A program made the translations under genes and the position numbers. The notes under the pieces were generated by a model. It made no database searches and had not been told where the DNA came from. It saw nothing but the letters and a program-made list of their open reading frames with translations. From Sandaracinobacteroides sayramensis (GTDB lineage Bacteria; Pseudomonadota; Alphaproteobacteria; Sphingomonadales; Sphingomonadaceae), in the NCBI RefSeq assembly GCF_022014495.1, contig NZ_JAKLSQ010000003.1:183257-247256 (forward strand): DNA of 64,000 nucleotides. The letters run 5' to 3'. Of this stretch, positions 33,563 to 43,262 are shown one piece after another. Numbering within the stretch: the first letter of the stretch is position 1; each line of letters opens with the position of its first letter.

Positions 33563-36115
33563 GTGTTTGCGTTGAGACGAATTTCCACCCGCTTTCTGCT
33601 GGGCATCGCCGTCCATGCGGCCCCGGTCTATGCCGGAACGGACCAGGGGGACGTCGCGGCGGGAGAAGTCTTGCGGCAGGCCGTCCCGCTGGACGTAGCA
33701 GCCTCCTCCGACAACGATGCCGAAATCGTCGTCACCGCAGCCCGCCGCGGCGAAGCGAAGGTCGCAGCGGAAAGCGAGTTCGACGCGGAGGAAATCGCCG
33801 GCCAAGGCGCTGACAGCATACAGGAATTGCTGATCCGCCTCGCCCCCTTCATCGACGACAGTGGCGAAGAGCCGGTCATTCTCATCAACGGCAAGCCCGT
33901 AGGACTCGACCGCTCGATCCTCTCCTATCCGGCCGAGGCACTGGAGCGGCTTGCCGTGCTGAAGCCGGGCGCCTCGGCCCATTATGGGGGGACGGCAGGC
34001 AACCGCGTCGTCAATCTCGTGCTCAAACAGAGTTTCTCGATGGTGAATGCCGACGCAAGCGCGAATTTCGCGACCGCCGGCGGCCAATATGGCGGCTCAT
34101 TTTCTACCGGGCGCACGGCAATCCGGGGAGAGACAAGATGGAACGCCGTGGCGAGGGTCGGCGGAGACAGCGCGCTGAGGAAAAACGCGCGCAACATCCC
34201 TGGGCGTGAAGGCACGTTCGACAGTATTGGCTTCGTTTCCGGTGTTAATGGCGCAGAGATCGACCCCGCACTCAGCCTGGCGGTTGGCCGCGCAGCGATG
34301 GTTGCCGCCATCCCGCCTGCCGCACTGTTGGGGCCGCCCAGCCTCGACGATTTCGCCGCGACAGTGGACATCGTGCATCCGGTCGACCCAAATCGCTTCG
34401 AAACCCTTAGGCCTTCCCGACGTGCTGCGTCGCTCAATATCGGTGTCACGCGGCCGATTGGTGGCTTTTCCGCTTCGCTGAACGTCAACGCAAACCGGAC
34501 TGATACTGCGGAGAAGCGAGGTCTGCCGATGATATCGGTGATCCTGCCAGGCGCGCATTCCCACTCACCCTTTGCCGGGAATGTAATGCTGACGCGTCCG
34601 CTGGCGGGCGAGCGTTCATTGCGCATGCGCAATGACTCGACTTCGTTCGGCATGTCGCTGACCGTGAATGGCGTGATCGGCGATTGGCAGACCAGTCTTG
34701 CGGTCGGCTATTCGCGCAATTGGGCGGACAGCCTACTCGAATATGCGGCCGACACGGAGCAAATCCAGCATCGGATTGAATCCAACGACCCGGATTTGAA
34801 CCCCTTCGCAGCGTGGGACGACGATCTGCTAATTGCCACCCGCCAGCGGACCCAGGGGGAAAATATGAGTTCGCGGCTCAACGTCCGCAAGACGCTGGCC
34901 CACCTGCCAGCAGGGCCGATTGTCTGGAGCGTCACGGCAAACGCCAACCGGAATCGCTCCCGCAGTCGGGAAGAGGGGGACGTGAGGGGCGAGACTCGCA
35001 GCGTCGCGCGGCAGCAAATGAACGCCCAGATGGCGCTCAGCCTGCCGATTTTACGTCGCGGCGGCGGAAGCCTGGGATGGCTCGGCGAACTCTCTATCGA
35101 CCTGTCCGCGAGCGCGGAGAAAATGACCGGCAGCCAGCTGCAAAAGCAGTTCGCCGGCCATATCGGATGGTCGCCCTGGCCAATCCTCCAGCTTCGCGGT
35201 TCGATCGACCACGCCGAAACCTTTCCTTCATTCGATCAACTCGATGCGCCGGTCGTCACGACGGTTAACCGCATTTTCGACTATGCGCGCCTGGAAGTGG
35301 CTGAGCCGATCTGGATCACCGGCGGCAACCCGGATCTTCTGCGCGGCAGCCGCCAGAGCCTAGCGCTTTCAGCGCAGGTGCGGCCGCTGGGCGACCAGAG
35401 GCTCACGCTCAATCTTGGCTATCGCAAGTCCGTAGCGGAAGGTGGGGTCGCGCCTTTCCCCGAACTGACGCCCGCCATAGAGGCCGCTTTCCCTGATCGC
35501 GTCAGGCGAGACGCCGACGGACGGCTTTTCGCCATCGACGCGCGTGCCATTAACATTTCCCGGGACGCCGACGCCGAACTCTCGAGCCGCATCGCCCTGC
35601 GCCTGGGGCAGGTTCCTCCTCAGCGGCGCAACGGAACGCCAGCCGATCCGGTGCAATTCAGCCTCTCGATCAATCATCGCTGGCGTCTGAAGAGCGAATT
35701 GCTGACGAGGGTCGAAATAGATGTAATAGATCGGCTTCGAGACGGTGGGCTTTCAAGGCATGGCGTGCTCATGCAGGCGTCCATTGGTAGGCAGGGCATC
35801 GGCGCCAGTCTGAACGGTAATTGGAGCAGCCCCGCGCGTTTGCGTGGCGGATTTGGTGATGGCGACACGACACTACGCCTCAAGCCTCCGTTGGCCTTCA
35901 ATTTTTCGGCATTTATGGAACCCGGCTATTTATTCGCGCGAATGCGCCAAGATGGCCTGATGAAAGATCTGAAAATATCCATTGACGTCCAAAATCTCTT
36001 AAATGGCTACCGGCAAGTGACATTGGAGGATGGGCGTGTACCGCCAGGATACACGCGTGACGAAATAGATCCAGTCGGCCGCACACTGCGACTGACAATG
36101 AGAAAGCGCTTTTAG
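33563..36115 (+). CDS. TonB-receptor-like outer-membrane barrel with divergent plug
   Basis: About 850 residues. Signal-like N-terminus (RRISTRFLLGIAVHAAPVYAG), a VVTAARRGEA TonB-box-like stretch, and a plug with DSIQELLIRLAPFID, VILINGKPVG and ERLAVLKPGASAHYGGTAGNRVVNLVL. A long barrel ends LRLTMRKRF with terminal Phe. The plug is shorter and more divergent than in classical receptors and has no STN domain. GTG 33563 is provisional; 33485 lies in a hairpin and TTG 33572 is also possible. It probably works with the upstream receptor and PraB-like protein. Confidence 0.75.
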   Translation: MFALRRISTRFLLGIAVHAAPVYAGTDQGDVAAGEVLRQAVPLDVAASSDNDAEIVVTAARRGEAKVAAESEFDAEEIAGQGADSIQELLIRLAPFIDDSGEEPVILINGKPVGLDRSILSYPAEALERLAVLKPGASAHYGGTAGNRVVNLVLKQSFSMVNADASANFATAGGQYGGSFSTGRTAIRGETRWNAVARVGGDSALRKNARNIPGREGTFDSIGFVSGVNGAEIDPALSLAVGRAAMVAAIPPAALLGPPSLDDFAATVDIVHPVDPNRFETLRPSRRAASLNIGVTRPIGGFSASLNVNANRTDTAEKRGLPMISVILPGAHSHSPFAGNVMLTRPLAGERSLRMRNDSTSFGMSLTVNGVIGDWQTSLAVGYSRNWADSLLEYAADTEQIQHRIESNDPDLNPFAAWDDDLLIATRQRTQGENMSSRLNVRKTLAHLPAGPIVWSVTANANRNRSRSREEGDVRGETRSVARQQMNAQMALSLPILRRGGGSLGWLGELSIDLSASAEKMTGSQLQKQFAGHIGWSPWPILQLRGSIDHAETFPSFDQLDAPVVTTVNRIFDYARLEVAEPIWITGGNPDLLRGSRQSLALSAQVRPLGDQRLTLNLGYRKSVAEGGVAPFPELTPAIEAAFPDRVRRDADGRLFAIDARAINISRDADAELSSRIALRLGQVPPQRRNGTPADPVQFSLSINHRWRLKSELLTRVEIDVIDRLRDGGLSRHGVLMQASIGRQGIGASLNGNWSSPARLRGGFGDGDTTLRLKPPLAFNFSAFMEPGYLFARMRQDGLMKDLKISIDVQNLLNGYRQVTLEDGRVPPGYTRDEIDPVGRTLRLTMRKRF

Positions 36116-37103
36116 ACACTTTATTATTGTTCAACTTAAATTTTCAAATATTATATTCCGAATGAATGAGCTAATTTAATATCAGGATTAATATTCATAA
36201 TATTATTGTAAATAAATATAGAATATTATAAGATATTAAATGAAACGACGAAAATGTTCCAGAGTTAATGTTAGCAATCCCAGCGGATTTTCCTTGTTTA
36301 GCAGGCATGTCTATGAAGAAGCAGCGATTTTCCACGCTGCAGATCGAGTCGGTATAGAAACAGGCTGAGATGGTGCTGCCGGTGAAGGATCAAATTCATC
36401 AGCTGGCATGCCGCTGGAACTGAGCGGTGCTTCCGAAGGCTGACTCTTGTCGCGATGGCGCGAAGGAGGTGGATTGGACTCGCTGATGGCCGCTCCACCG
36501 GCGGGAAGCAAGGTGATGACGATCGTCTGCTCGCGCGCACCTTTCTGCTGTTCGAGTCAGTCTTCCCAAGCGGTCAGAAACAAAAACGCCATCACAATCA
36601 ACGAATACAATAAAATTGATCCGCATGGTCTAACAAATTATAGATTATTGATCCTAGTTTTTATGTTATTAACGCCAACTATTTAGAAAAATGAAAAATC
36701 TGAATGTATTTCCATGTAGATATACAGATCTGTGAAAGCGCTTCGCGTGTTCTGTTGGGTTTTGACGTAATCAAGTTCATTATTCTTCGTCATTCTACGC
36801 TAGTTTTACTGATGTTGTGATGAGCCAGCGAAGGCGCGGAAGCGTTAGATAGCTTGTTCGCTAGCAGCGCCGGCGCTGAGTCGCACAGCCTTTTGCTGCG
36901 GTGCACCCGATGATTGCAATCCCTCATCGTCACTCAACCACCAGATTTTGCTTCAAAGTTCGGGTCGAACCACTCCAGTGGCGAGATGAAACGACGCAAT
37001 GCACCGGGACAAGGCATATACGAGCATCCTTCATCCATCCTCTGCCATCGCGCCCCCTGAATATATTGCGAATGGCTCGCATGCTGCATTAAGGCCAGTC
37101 GCA
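36116..37103. other. AT-rich intergenic region with IS3 remnant
   Basis: About 990 bp, strongly AT-rich at 36116-36300 and 36590-36800, with many short inverted A/T repeats. It contains a stop-interrupted IS3 OrfA fragment (36307-36423). I find no intact gene; several short frames on both strands have no recognisable product. It forms the right border of the ECF/FecR/PraB-like island. Confidence 0.6.
36307..36423 (+). pseudogene. IS3-family transposase OrfA remnant
   Basis: In one frame the DNA reads MSMKKQRFSTLQIESV, a stop, then KQAEMVLPVKDQIHQLAC and another stop. This fits the start of IS3-group OrfA proteins (MKKQRFTxEQIxxVLKQAExGxPV...) with an in-frame nonsense codon at 36355. The rest of the element and its ends are not recognisable. 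Confidence 0.6.
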
Positions 37104-37616
37104 ATGTCGACGAATGCGATCGCCCTCTCCCGCCTGCTGCTTGCCGAGCGGCCGCTGCTGCTGCGGCTCGCGCAGCGCATCGTCGGGAGCATGCCGGCGG
37201 CCGAGGACGTCACGCAAAGCCTTTGGTTCCGCGTCTTGCGGATCGAGGACGATCCACCGATCGTGAACAAGCGGGCCTATCTTTACCGGCTGGCCACGAA
37301 TCTCGCGACCGACCAGGCGCGGTTCGACCGGCGCCATGCTGCTCTGTTCGAATCGGGGGAATTGCCTGAAATCGTTCCTGACGGACAGCCATCGGCCGAA
37401 AGGTCGATGCTGGATCGGGAGAATCTCGAAACGGTCCTGGCCGCGCTCGATGAACTGCCGCCGCGCGTTCGGGAGATATTCATCATGCGAAAATTCGATG
37501 GGATGCCGGTGCACGAGATCGCCGAACGGCTTGGCCTGTCGCGCAGTTCGATTGCCAAAATGCTGCAGCGGGCGCTGCTGCATTGTGACGCACGCCTGCA
37601 CGACGCGCATGAATGA
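37104..37616 (+). CDS. ECF sigma factor (FecI-like)
   Basis: 170 residues, the normal FecI size. Region 2 holds AEDVTQSLWFRVL and YLYRLATNLATDQARFDRR; region 4 holds LPPRVREIFIMRKFDGMPVHEIAERLGLSRSS. The start at 37104 has AAGG 9 nt upstream; the frame is open to 36999. It heads a rightward set sigma-FecR-receptor-PepSY-TonB and should drive the receptor promoter. Confidence 0.88.
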   Translation: MSTNAIALSRLLLAERPLLLRLAQRIVGSMPAAEDVTQSLWFRVLRIEDDPPIVNKRAYLYRLATNLATDQARFDRRHAALFESGELPEIVPDGQPSAERSMLDRENLETVLAALDELPPRVREIFIMRKFDGMPVHEIAERLGLSRSSIAKMLQRALLHCDARLHDAHE

Positions 37617-37721
37617 ACGGTTTGCGGGTGGCGCAATTCCACATGCGGCGATTTCAAACGTCTTAAGCTATGAGAGACCTGTGCTGCCGCATCCCTCGGG
37701 CTGTGACAGGGAAAGAGGCGA

Positions 37722-38696
37722 TTGGTGGGATCAGGTCAGCGCATTCCGGAAAAGATAAGGCGGGAAGCCGCGCGCTGGATCACGGAGCGCGATGCCGGCC
37801 TGTTGACCGAAGAAGACGAGCTGGCGCTGGCCGCCTGGCTCGCCGCCGATCCGCGCCACGCGGAAGCCCATGCCAGGCTGGAAGGCACATGGCGCGCGAT
37901 CGGCAGCCCCCTCGTCGAGACCGCGCTTCGAGAGCGACCAAGCGCCCTCACCTTCTCCACGCGCGCACCACCCCGGCAATGGCTGGGCGGCGCCATCGCG
38001 GCCAGCCTCGTGCTGGCGATCGTCGGCGGTATGAACGACTGGCCGACACATTTGCGCGCCGACGCCATGACGCAGACCGGGGAACAGCGTGAATTGACGC
38101 TGACGGACGGCTCGATCGTCCAGTTAAACACCGGCAGCGCCGTCGCAATCGATTATCATGGCGACCGCCGCATCGTTCGCCTTCTGAAGGGCGAAGCGGC
38201 GTTCACAGTCGCGGCCGACAGGGCGCGGCCCTTCACGGTCGAAGCGGGCAACGGCTCGACCACGGCGCTGGGAACGCGGTTCCTCGTGCGGCGCGAAGAT
38301 GCAGACACCGACGTAACCGTGACCGAACATAGCGTGCGCGTCCTGTCGCCCGCCGCAGCTCCGGCGGGCGAGCCGGGCGTCGTCGTCAAGGAAGGGCAGT
38401 CGATACGTTATGGGGCCGCTGGCATCAGCCAGCCCCACGCGGTCGATATCGAGCAGACGCAGGCGTGGACACGGGGACTGCTGGTGTTCGTCGATCGGCC
38501 GCTGGGCGAGGTCGTGGCCGAACTGAACCGCTATCACCCCGGCCATATCCGCGTCGTCGGCGACGATCTTGCCGGGCGCCGCTTCAATGGGGTGTTTCCG
38601 GTCGACGATCCCATTGGCGCGGTCGAGACGATCCAGCGATCGCTCGGGATCGGTTCGACCCGCTTCACGAACAGGTTGATCTTTCTCCACAGTTGA
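37722..38696 (+). CDS. FecR-family regulator
   Basis: 324 residues with a TTG start preceded by AAAGAGG. The N-terminal cytosolic part reads REAARWITERDAGLLTEEDELALAAWLAADP; one membrane segment (GGAIAASLVLAIVGGM) lies near residue 95. The periplasmic FecR domain contains LTLTDGSIVQLNTGSAV and LLKGEAAFTVAADRARPF; the C-terminal STN-like part contains GVFPVDDPIGAVETIQRSL. It transmits the receptor signal to the preceding sigma factor. Confidence 0.88.
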   Translation: MVGSGQRIPEKIRREAARWITERDAGLLTEEDELALAAWLAADPRHAEAHARLEGTWRAIGSPLVETALRERPSALTFSTRAPPRQWLGGAIAASLVLAIVGGMNDWPTHLRADAMTQTGEQRELTLTDGSIVQLNTGSAVAIDYHGDRRIVRLLKGEAAFTVAADRARPFTVEAGNGSTTALGTRFLVRREDADTDVTVTEHSVRVLSPAAAPAGEPGVVVKEGQSIRYGAAGISQPHAVDIEQTQAWTRGLLVFVDRPLGEVVAELNRYHPGHIRVVGDDLAGRRFNGVFPVDDPIGAVETIQRSLGIGSTRFTNRLIFLHS

Positions 38697-38818
38697 GCCC
38701 GACCAGGTAAAATTCGTCGACCTTTCCACATCCGCGATTTTGAATCGTCATAACTAATGAGAGGCATTCGCAATGTCGCGCACCTCTTGCTGGTTTTTGA
38801 CGTTGGGGATGACAGAAA

Positions 38819-41290
38819 GTGACGATATTCGGGGCCGATCGGGCTGTTTCTCATGGTATTCGCACTGCGCTTGCATCGGCATTGCTGACGGCGAGCGGGC
38901 TTGCCGCCATCGCAATTGTCGCGCCGGCGAGCGCAAAGGCGCAAACGGCACAGGATTTCGATATTCCAGCCGGATCGTTGGCCTTAGCCCTCAACCGCTT
39001 CGCGGAAAGCTCCAACATCCGGCTTTTCTACGATTCCGCGCTGGCCGAAGGGCTGTCGAGCCCCGGCCTCAAAGGCCGCTACAACTCCGCCGAAGCGCTT
39101 TCCCACCTCCTCGCCGGCACCGGCCTCACGTTCCGGCAGACGGGTCCGGGGGCATTCACCCTGGAACGCGCGCCTCAATCGGCCGACGGCGCGATCCAGC
39201 TCGGTGCCGTCCGGGTCGAAGGCGAAGCCGGCCGCGACAGCTTCTATGCCGGTCGCTACGCCGGCATCGAGGAACGCGCGACCGGGCCGGTCGACGGCTA
39301 TATAGCCCGGCGCAGCGCCACCGGCACCAAGACCGACACACCACTCATCGAGATTCCGCAGTCCATCTCGATCATCCCCGCCGATGAAATGGCCGTGCGT
39401 CGGGTGCGGGATCTGGCCGACGCGCTGAACTATGTCGCCGGCGTCATTCCGCGCACCGAGGCATCGGACCTGACCGGCGACGGCTTCGTCATCCGCGGCT
39501 TCGAGGCGGGGGCGGGCAGCGTCTATCGCGATGGCCAGCCGCTCACCGTCGCCTTCTACGACGGACAGCAGGAACCCTATGGACTGGAGCGGATCGAAGT
39601 CCTGAAGGGCGCGGCCTCGCTGCTGTTCGGAGCGACCGAGCCGGGCGGCATCGTCAACCTCGTCACCAAGCGGCCGACGACGACACCGATCCGCGAACTC
39701 AATGTCGATGTCGGCACCTACAACCGCTGGCAGATCTCCGGCGATTTCGCGGGCGGCATCGGCGGACGGGAGTCGGACTGGTCCTATCGGCTGACATTCC
39801 TGACGCGCAACAGCGATACCTTCATCGACTACAAGCCGGACGATCGCGATTTCGTCGCCGCGTCGCTGCGCTGGGCGCCCTCCGAAGCGACATCGCTGAC
39901 GCTGCGCGGCGAGTATCTGCGCCGGCAGACGGTCTATATCAACGGTTTCCCGTCGCAGGGAACGATCGATCCGAACCCCAATGGCAAGATCAGGCGATCC
40001 TATTTCCCCGGCATTCCCGGCTGGAACAAATATGACAGCGAGAGCAAGTCGCTCGGCTATCAGTTCGAGCATGGCTTCGGCGGCGGGCTGACGCTGCGGC
40101 ACAATCTCAACTATGTGAAGACCGACACCACCATGCTCGATGGCGGCCCCTCCGGCCTCGCCGCCAATCTGCGCGACGCCAATCGCAACTATGCGCTCAG
40201 CCGCGATGACGGAACGGAACGCTTCGCGACCGATACCTCGCTGGAAGCGGCATTCGCCACCGGTCCGATCAACCACAAGCTGATTGTCGGGGTGGACACC
40301 AACTATTCCGAGTTCGGCACCGACTTCTTCAACTATACCGTCAACGGCCCGGTTCTGAGCTATTTCGACCCGGTCTATGAAGGAATCACGGTCGACCTGA
40401 CGACCGCACGGCCCAATTACTATTATGAGGATCAGAAAGGCTGGCGCACCGGTCTCTACCTTCAGGACCAGATGAAGATCGCCGAACGCTGGGTGATCGT
40501 TGCGGGCCTGAGGCATGACTGGACCAGGAGCCGTTCCACGCCCGCCGACGGCGTCTCGCCTTCGGTCACGGAAACGACCAACGCAACCACCGGCCGCTTC
40601 GGTGTCGTCTATCTGGCCGACAACGGCATCGCGCCGTTCGTCAGCTTCAGCCAGTCCTTCGCGCCGCAAAGCGGCCGCGACCGCCTCGGCAACCGCTTCT
40701 CGCCCACGCGCGGCGAGCAGTTCGAGGCGGGTGTCCGCTGGCAGCCCGAGGGCGGCGACACCATGCTGTCGGCGGTCGCCTATCAACTGACCAAGTCGAA
40801 CGTGCTCGCGACCGATCCGGACGATTACAACCAGCTTGTCGAACTGGGCGAGGTGCGCTCGCGCGGCATCGAGCTGGAGGCGCGTGCCCGCTTCAGCGCC
40901 GCGACCAACCTGATCGCCATCTATGCCTATACCGATTCCAAGACCACCGAATCCAGCCCGGTCACGCCGGAAGAAGTCGGCAAGCAAAGCGGCAATGTGC
41001 CGAAGCATCAGGCATCGCTGTGGCTCGACCATGACTTCGCGGCGCTTGGGCTGGCCGGCTTCACGCTGGGCGGTGGTGTCCGCTACATCGGCGAGACCCG
41101 GGCCCTCTTCCGCGATCTGGACGTGCCGTCGTACACGGTGGTCGATGCGCTGGTCAGCTACGACATCGGGTCATGGCGGTTCGCCGTCAACGCCAGCAAC
41201 CTGTTCGACAGGAATTATGTCACCTGCACCTATAATTGCTTCTACGGCGAACCGCGCCGGGTAGTCGGCACAGTGACCTATCGCTGGTGA
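38819..41290 (+). CDS. Siderophore-type TonB-dependent receptor with STN domain
   Basis: 823 residues (GTG start). Signal peptide ending ASAKAQT near residue 41; STN domain at about 45-115 (FDIPAGSLALALNRFAESSNIRL); plug with IEIPQSISIIPADEM and RIEVLKGAASLLFGATEPGGIVNLVTKRP; barrel ending GTVTYRW. The plug wording is that of FpvA/FhuE-class ferric-siderophore receptors. The STN domain and adjacent sigma/FecR pair make it a cell-surface-signalling transducer. Confidence 0.9.
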   Translation: MTIFGADRAVSHGIRTALASALLTASGLAAIAIVAPASAKAQTAQDFDIPAGSLALALNRFAESSNIRLFYDSALAEGLSSPGLKGRYNSAEALSHLLAGTGLTFRQTGPGAFTLERAPQSADGAIQLGAVRVEGEAGRDSFYAGRYAGIEERATGPVDGYIARRSATGTKTDTPLIEIPQSISIIPADEMAVRRVRDLADALNYVAGVIPRTEASDLTGDGFVIRGFEAGAGSVYRDGQPLTVAFYDGQQEPYGLERIEVLKGAASLLFGATEPGGIVNLVTKRPTTTPIRELNVDVGTYNRWQISGDFAGGIGGRESDWSYRLTFLTRNSDTFIDYKPDDRDFVAASLRWAPSEATSLTLRGEYLRRQTVYINGFPSQGTIDPNPNGKIRRSYFPGIPGWNKYDSESKSLGYQFEHGFGGGLTLRHNLNYVKTDTTMLDGGPSGLAANLRDANRNYALSRDDGTERFATDTSLEAAFATGPINHKLIVGVDTNYSEFGTDFFNYTVNGPVLSYFDPVYEGITVDLTTARPNYYYEDQKGWRTGLYLQDQMKIAERWVIVAGLRHDWTRSRSTPADGVSPSVTETTNATTGRFGVVYLADNGIAPFVSFSQSFAPQSGRDRLGNRFSPTRGEQFEAGVRWQPEGGDTMLSAVAYQLTKSNVLATDPDDYNQLVELGEVRSRGIELEARARFSAATNLIAIYAYTDSKTTESSPVTPEEVGKQSGNVPKHQASLWLDHDFAALGLAGFTLGGGVRYIGETRALFRDLDVPSYTVVDALVSYDIGSWRFAVNASNLFDRNYVTCTYNCFYGEPRRVVGTVTYRW

Positions 41291-41302
41291 AGGGACCAGA
41301 CC

Positions 41303-42505
41303 ATGAAGCGCGCCTCATGGGTCTGGTTGCATCGCTATGTCGGGCTGGTCATGGCGGGGTTTCTCGTGCTGACCGGCCTGACCGGCAGCGTGCTGGCCTT
41401 TCAATCCGAGCTGGACGCCTGGCTCAACCCGCGCCTGTTCCGCGTCGAGCAGGCGGGAGCCGGCCCATTGTCGCCATCCCAGTTGATCGGGCAGGCGGAG
41501 CGCGACAATCCCGGCCTGCAAGCCTATGCGATCATCCTGCCCGACACGCCGCAACGCAGCGCCATCGTGCTCGGCGGCGCGCGCGATGCGGCGGCAGCGC
41601 TCGACTATAATCAGCTATTCCTGGATCCGGCGACCGGCGCCACGCTCGGGCGCCGCCTCAACGGCGCTTTCGGCCTCGACCGGGAGCGCCTCATCCCGTT
41701 CCTCTACCGTTTGCACTATACGCTCGCGACCCCCGGTCGCTGGGGCGAATGGCTGCTGGGCGGCATCGCGCTAGCCTGGATGCTCGACTGCTTCGTCGGC
41801 TTTTATCTCACCTTGCCGCGGGGGAGGCCCTTCTGGCGCAAGTGGCGACCCGCGTGGAAGATCAAGCGCGGCGCCGGCGCCTATCGCCTGAACTTCGACC
41901 TGCACCGCGCGTTCGGCCTGTGGCTCTGGCTGGTTCTGTTCCTCGTCGCCCTGTCGAGCATGGCCCTCAACCTGAACCGGGAGGTGTTCCGGCCGATCGT
42001 CGCTGCCGTCCTGCCGACCAGTCCGAGCCTCTGGGATGATCCCCGGCCGGCAGTGCCCCCGGCCTTCGCGCTCGACTGGGACGCGGCGGCGCAAAAGGCG
42101 CGAGAGGAAGCCGATCGCCGCGGCTGGGACAGCCCGCTCGGCATCATTCATGCGGCCCGGGCGGAAGGCTTCTACATGATGCGCTTCGGCCGCGAGCATG
42201 AGCCTGGTTTCGGCGCGTCGGTCATGTATGTGTCGGGCGTGGACGGTCGCATCCTTTCCGTGCGGGAAGCGGGCGGCGGCAAGGCCGGCGACGTCGTGAA
42301 CGAACTGATGTTCCCGATCCACTCCGGCCAGGTGGCAGGCCTTTCCGGCCGCATCCTCATCTGCGTCGCCGGACTGGTGATCGCCATGCTGTCGGTGACG
42401 GGCGTCTATATCTGGTGGAAGAAGCGCGTGCCGCGCGTCACGCGGCGGCGTCGCCCGCCTGAACTTGCGGTGCCGGGTTCCGGGGAAATAGATGCCGTCA
42501 GATAG
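41303..42505 (+). CDS. PepSY-associated TM protein (iron-regulated, PiuB-like)
   Basis: 400 residues with four membrane segments: an N-terminal one at WLHRYVGLVMAGFLVLTGLTGSVLAF, two in the middle (around 150 and 200) and one near the end (ILICVAGLVIAMLSVTGVYIWWKKR). PepSY-type periplasmic regions lie between. Histidines in the segments suggest heme binding. Such proteins accompany siderophore receptors and are proposed inner-membrane ferric-siderophore reductases. It overlaps tonB by 14 bp. Confidence 0.82.
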   Translation: MKRASWVWLHRYVGLVMAGFLVLTGLTGSVLAFQSELDAWLNPRLFRVEQAGAGPLSPSQLIGQAERDNPGLQAYAIILPDTPQRSAIVLGGARDAAAALDYNQLFLDPATGATLGRRLNGAFGLDRERLIPFLYRLHYTLATPGRWGEWLLGGIALAWMLDCFVGFYLTLPRGRPFWRKWRPAWKIKRGAGAYRLNFDLHRAFGLWLWLVLFLVALSSMALNLNREVFRPIVAAVLPTSPSLWDDPRPAVPPAFALDWDAAAQKAREEADRRGWDSPLGIIHAARAEGFYMMRFGREHEPGFGASVMYVSGVDGRILSVREAGGGKAGDVVNELMFPIHSGQVAGLSGRILICVAGLVIAMLSVTGVYIWWKKRVPRVTRRRRPPELAVPGSGEIDAVR

Positions 42506-43262
42506 GCCGACCGGTCGTGATGACGACAGGGCAATCGGGGATTGTGAAGCGTCGTCGATGGACTTGTATCTTGATCGGAGCGTTTATGCGCCGCCCGCGA
42601 GCAGCCGGATCATTGGCTTTGTAGGCACCAGCGCCATCTTTGCGCTCGTGGCCGCCAGCTTCTTTCTGACGGTCAGCTACATGGCCCCGGTGTCGCCACC
42701 TCCAGTACTGACGGTCGTGAACCTGCTGCCGCCGGCTTCGCCGCAGGAAACCCCACCCGTCGACAAGCACGCCTCCGAACCGGTCCAGAAGAAGCAAGCG
42801 CAACCGCCGCCCACGCCTGCGCCACCAACGGCGCCCGTCATCGTTCCGATCGCACCGGTGTTGCAGTCGCCGCCGATCGTCGCGGCCCAGCCGACCGACC
42901 CCGGCCCCGCCGAGCCAGAAACCGCCGCCCCCAGGACTCAGCCCGCCCCGCCAGCGCCAAAGCTTTCGGGCGACGCGGCCGAGACGTGGGAAGGCAAGGT
43001 GTTGGCGCGGCTGATCGAGCATCGCCGCTACCCCCGCTCCGCGATGGCACGCGGGCGGCAGGGCGTGCCCTATATCCGCTTCACGATGAACCGCGAGGGC
43101 ATGGTGCTCTCCTCACGTCTCGAACGCTCGTCGGGGTTTCCCGAACTCGATCGAGAAGCAGTGGCGCTCCCCACGCGCGCGCAGCCTCTGCCCAAGCCTC
43201 CCGACGACAGGCCCGGCGAAACGCTCGAACTTCTGGTCCCTGTCCAGTTCTTCTTACAGTAG
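42492..43262 (+). CDS. tonB: Energy transducer TonB
   Basis: 256 residues. One N-terminal membrane segment (RIIGFVGTSAIFALVAASFF), a long proline-rich periplasmic spacer (PPPTPAPPTAPVIVPIAP and similar) and a C-terminal TonB domain (ARLIEHRRYPRSAMARGRQG; SSGFPELDREAVAL). GGGGA lies ahead of the ATG at 42492; 42558 is an alternative start. A TonB within the receptor operon suggests a dedicated energiser. Confidence 0.88.
   Translation: MPSDRPTGRDDDRAIGDCEASSMDLYLDRSVYAPPASSRIIGFVGTSAIFALVAASFFLTVSYMAPVSPPPVLTVVNLLPPASPQETPPVDKHASEPVQKKQAQPPPTPAPPTAPVIVPIAPVLQSPPIVAAQPTDPGPAEPETAAPRTQPAPPAPKLSGDAAETWEGKVLARLIEHRRYPRSAMARGRQGVPYIRFTMNREGMVLSSRLERSSGFPELDREAVALPTRAQPLPKPPDDRPGETLELLVPVQFFLQ

Noticed and set aside
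36116..36300. AT-rich inverted repeats that could be terminators
   Set aside because: In such AT-rich DNA short palindromes are expected by chance, and none has a GC-containing stem.
36311..36626. Short minus-strand frames over the IS3 remnant
   Set aside because: Readable as Ser/Pro-rich peptides but opposite to the transposase-like frame, and without a start signal.
38741..38775. Possible Fur box before the siderophore receptor
   Set aside because: Only a loose match to an AT-rich palindrome; not enough symmetry to support a call.
38984..41032. 682-codon minus-strand frame
   Set aside because: Antisense to the STN siderophore receptor.
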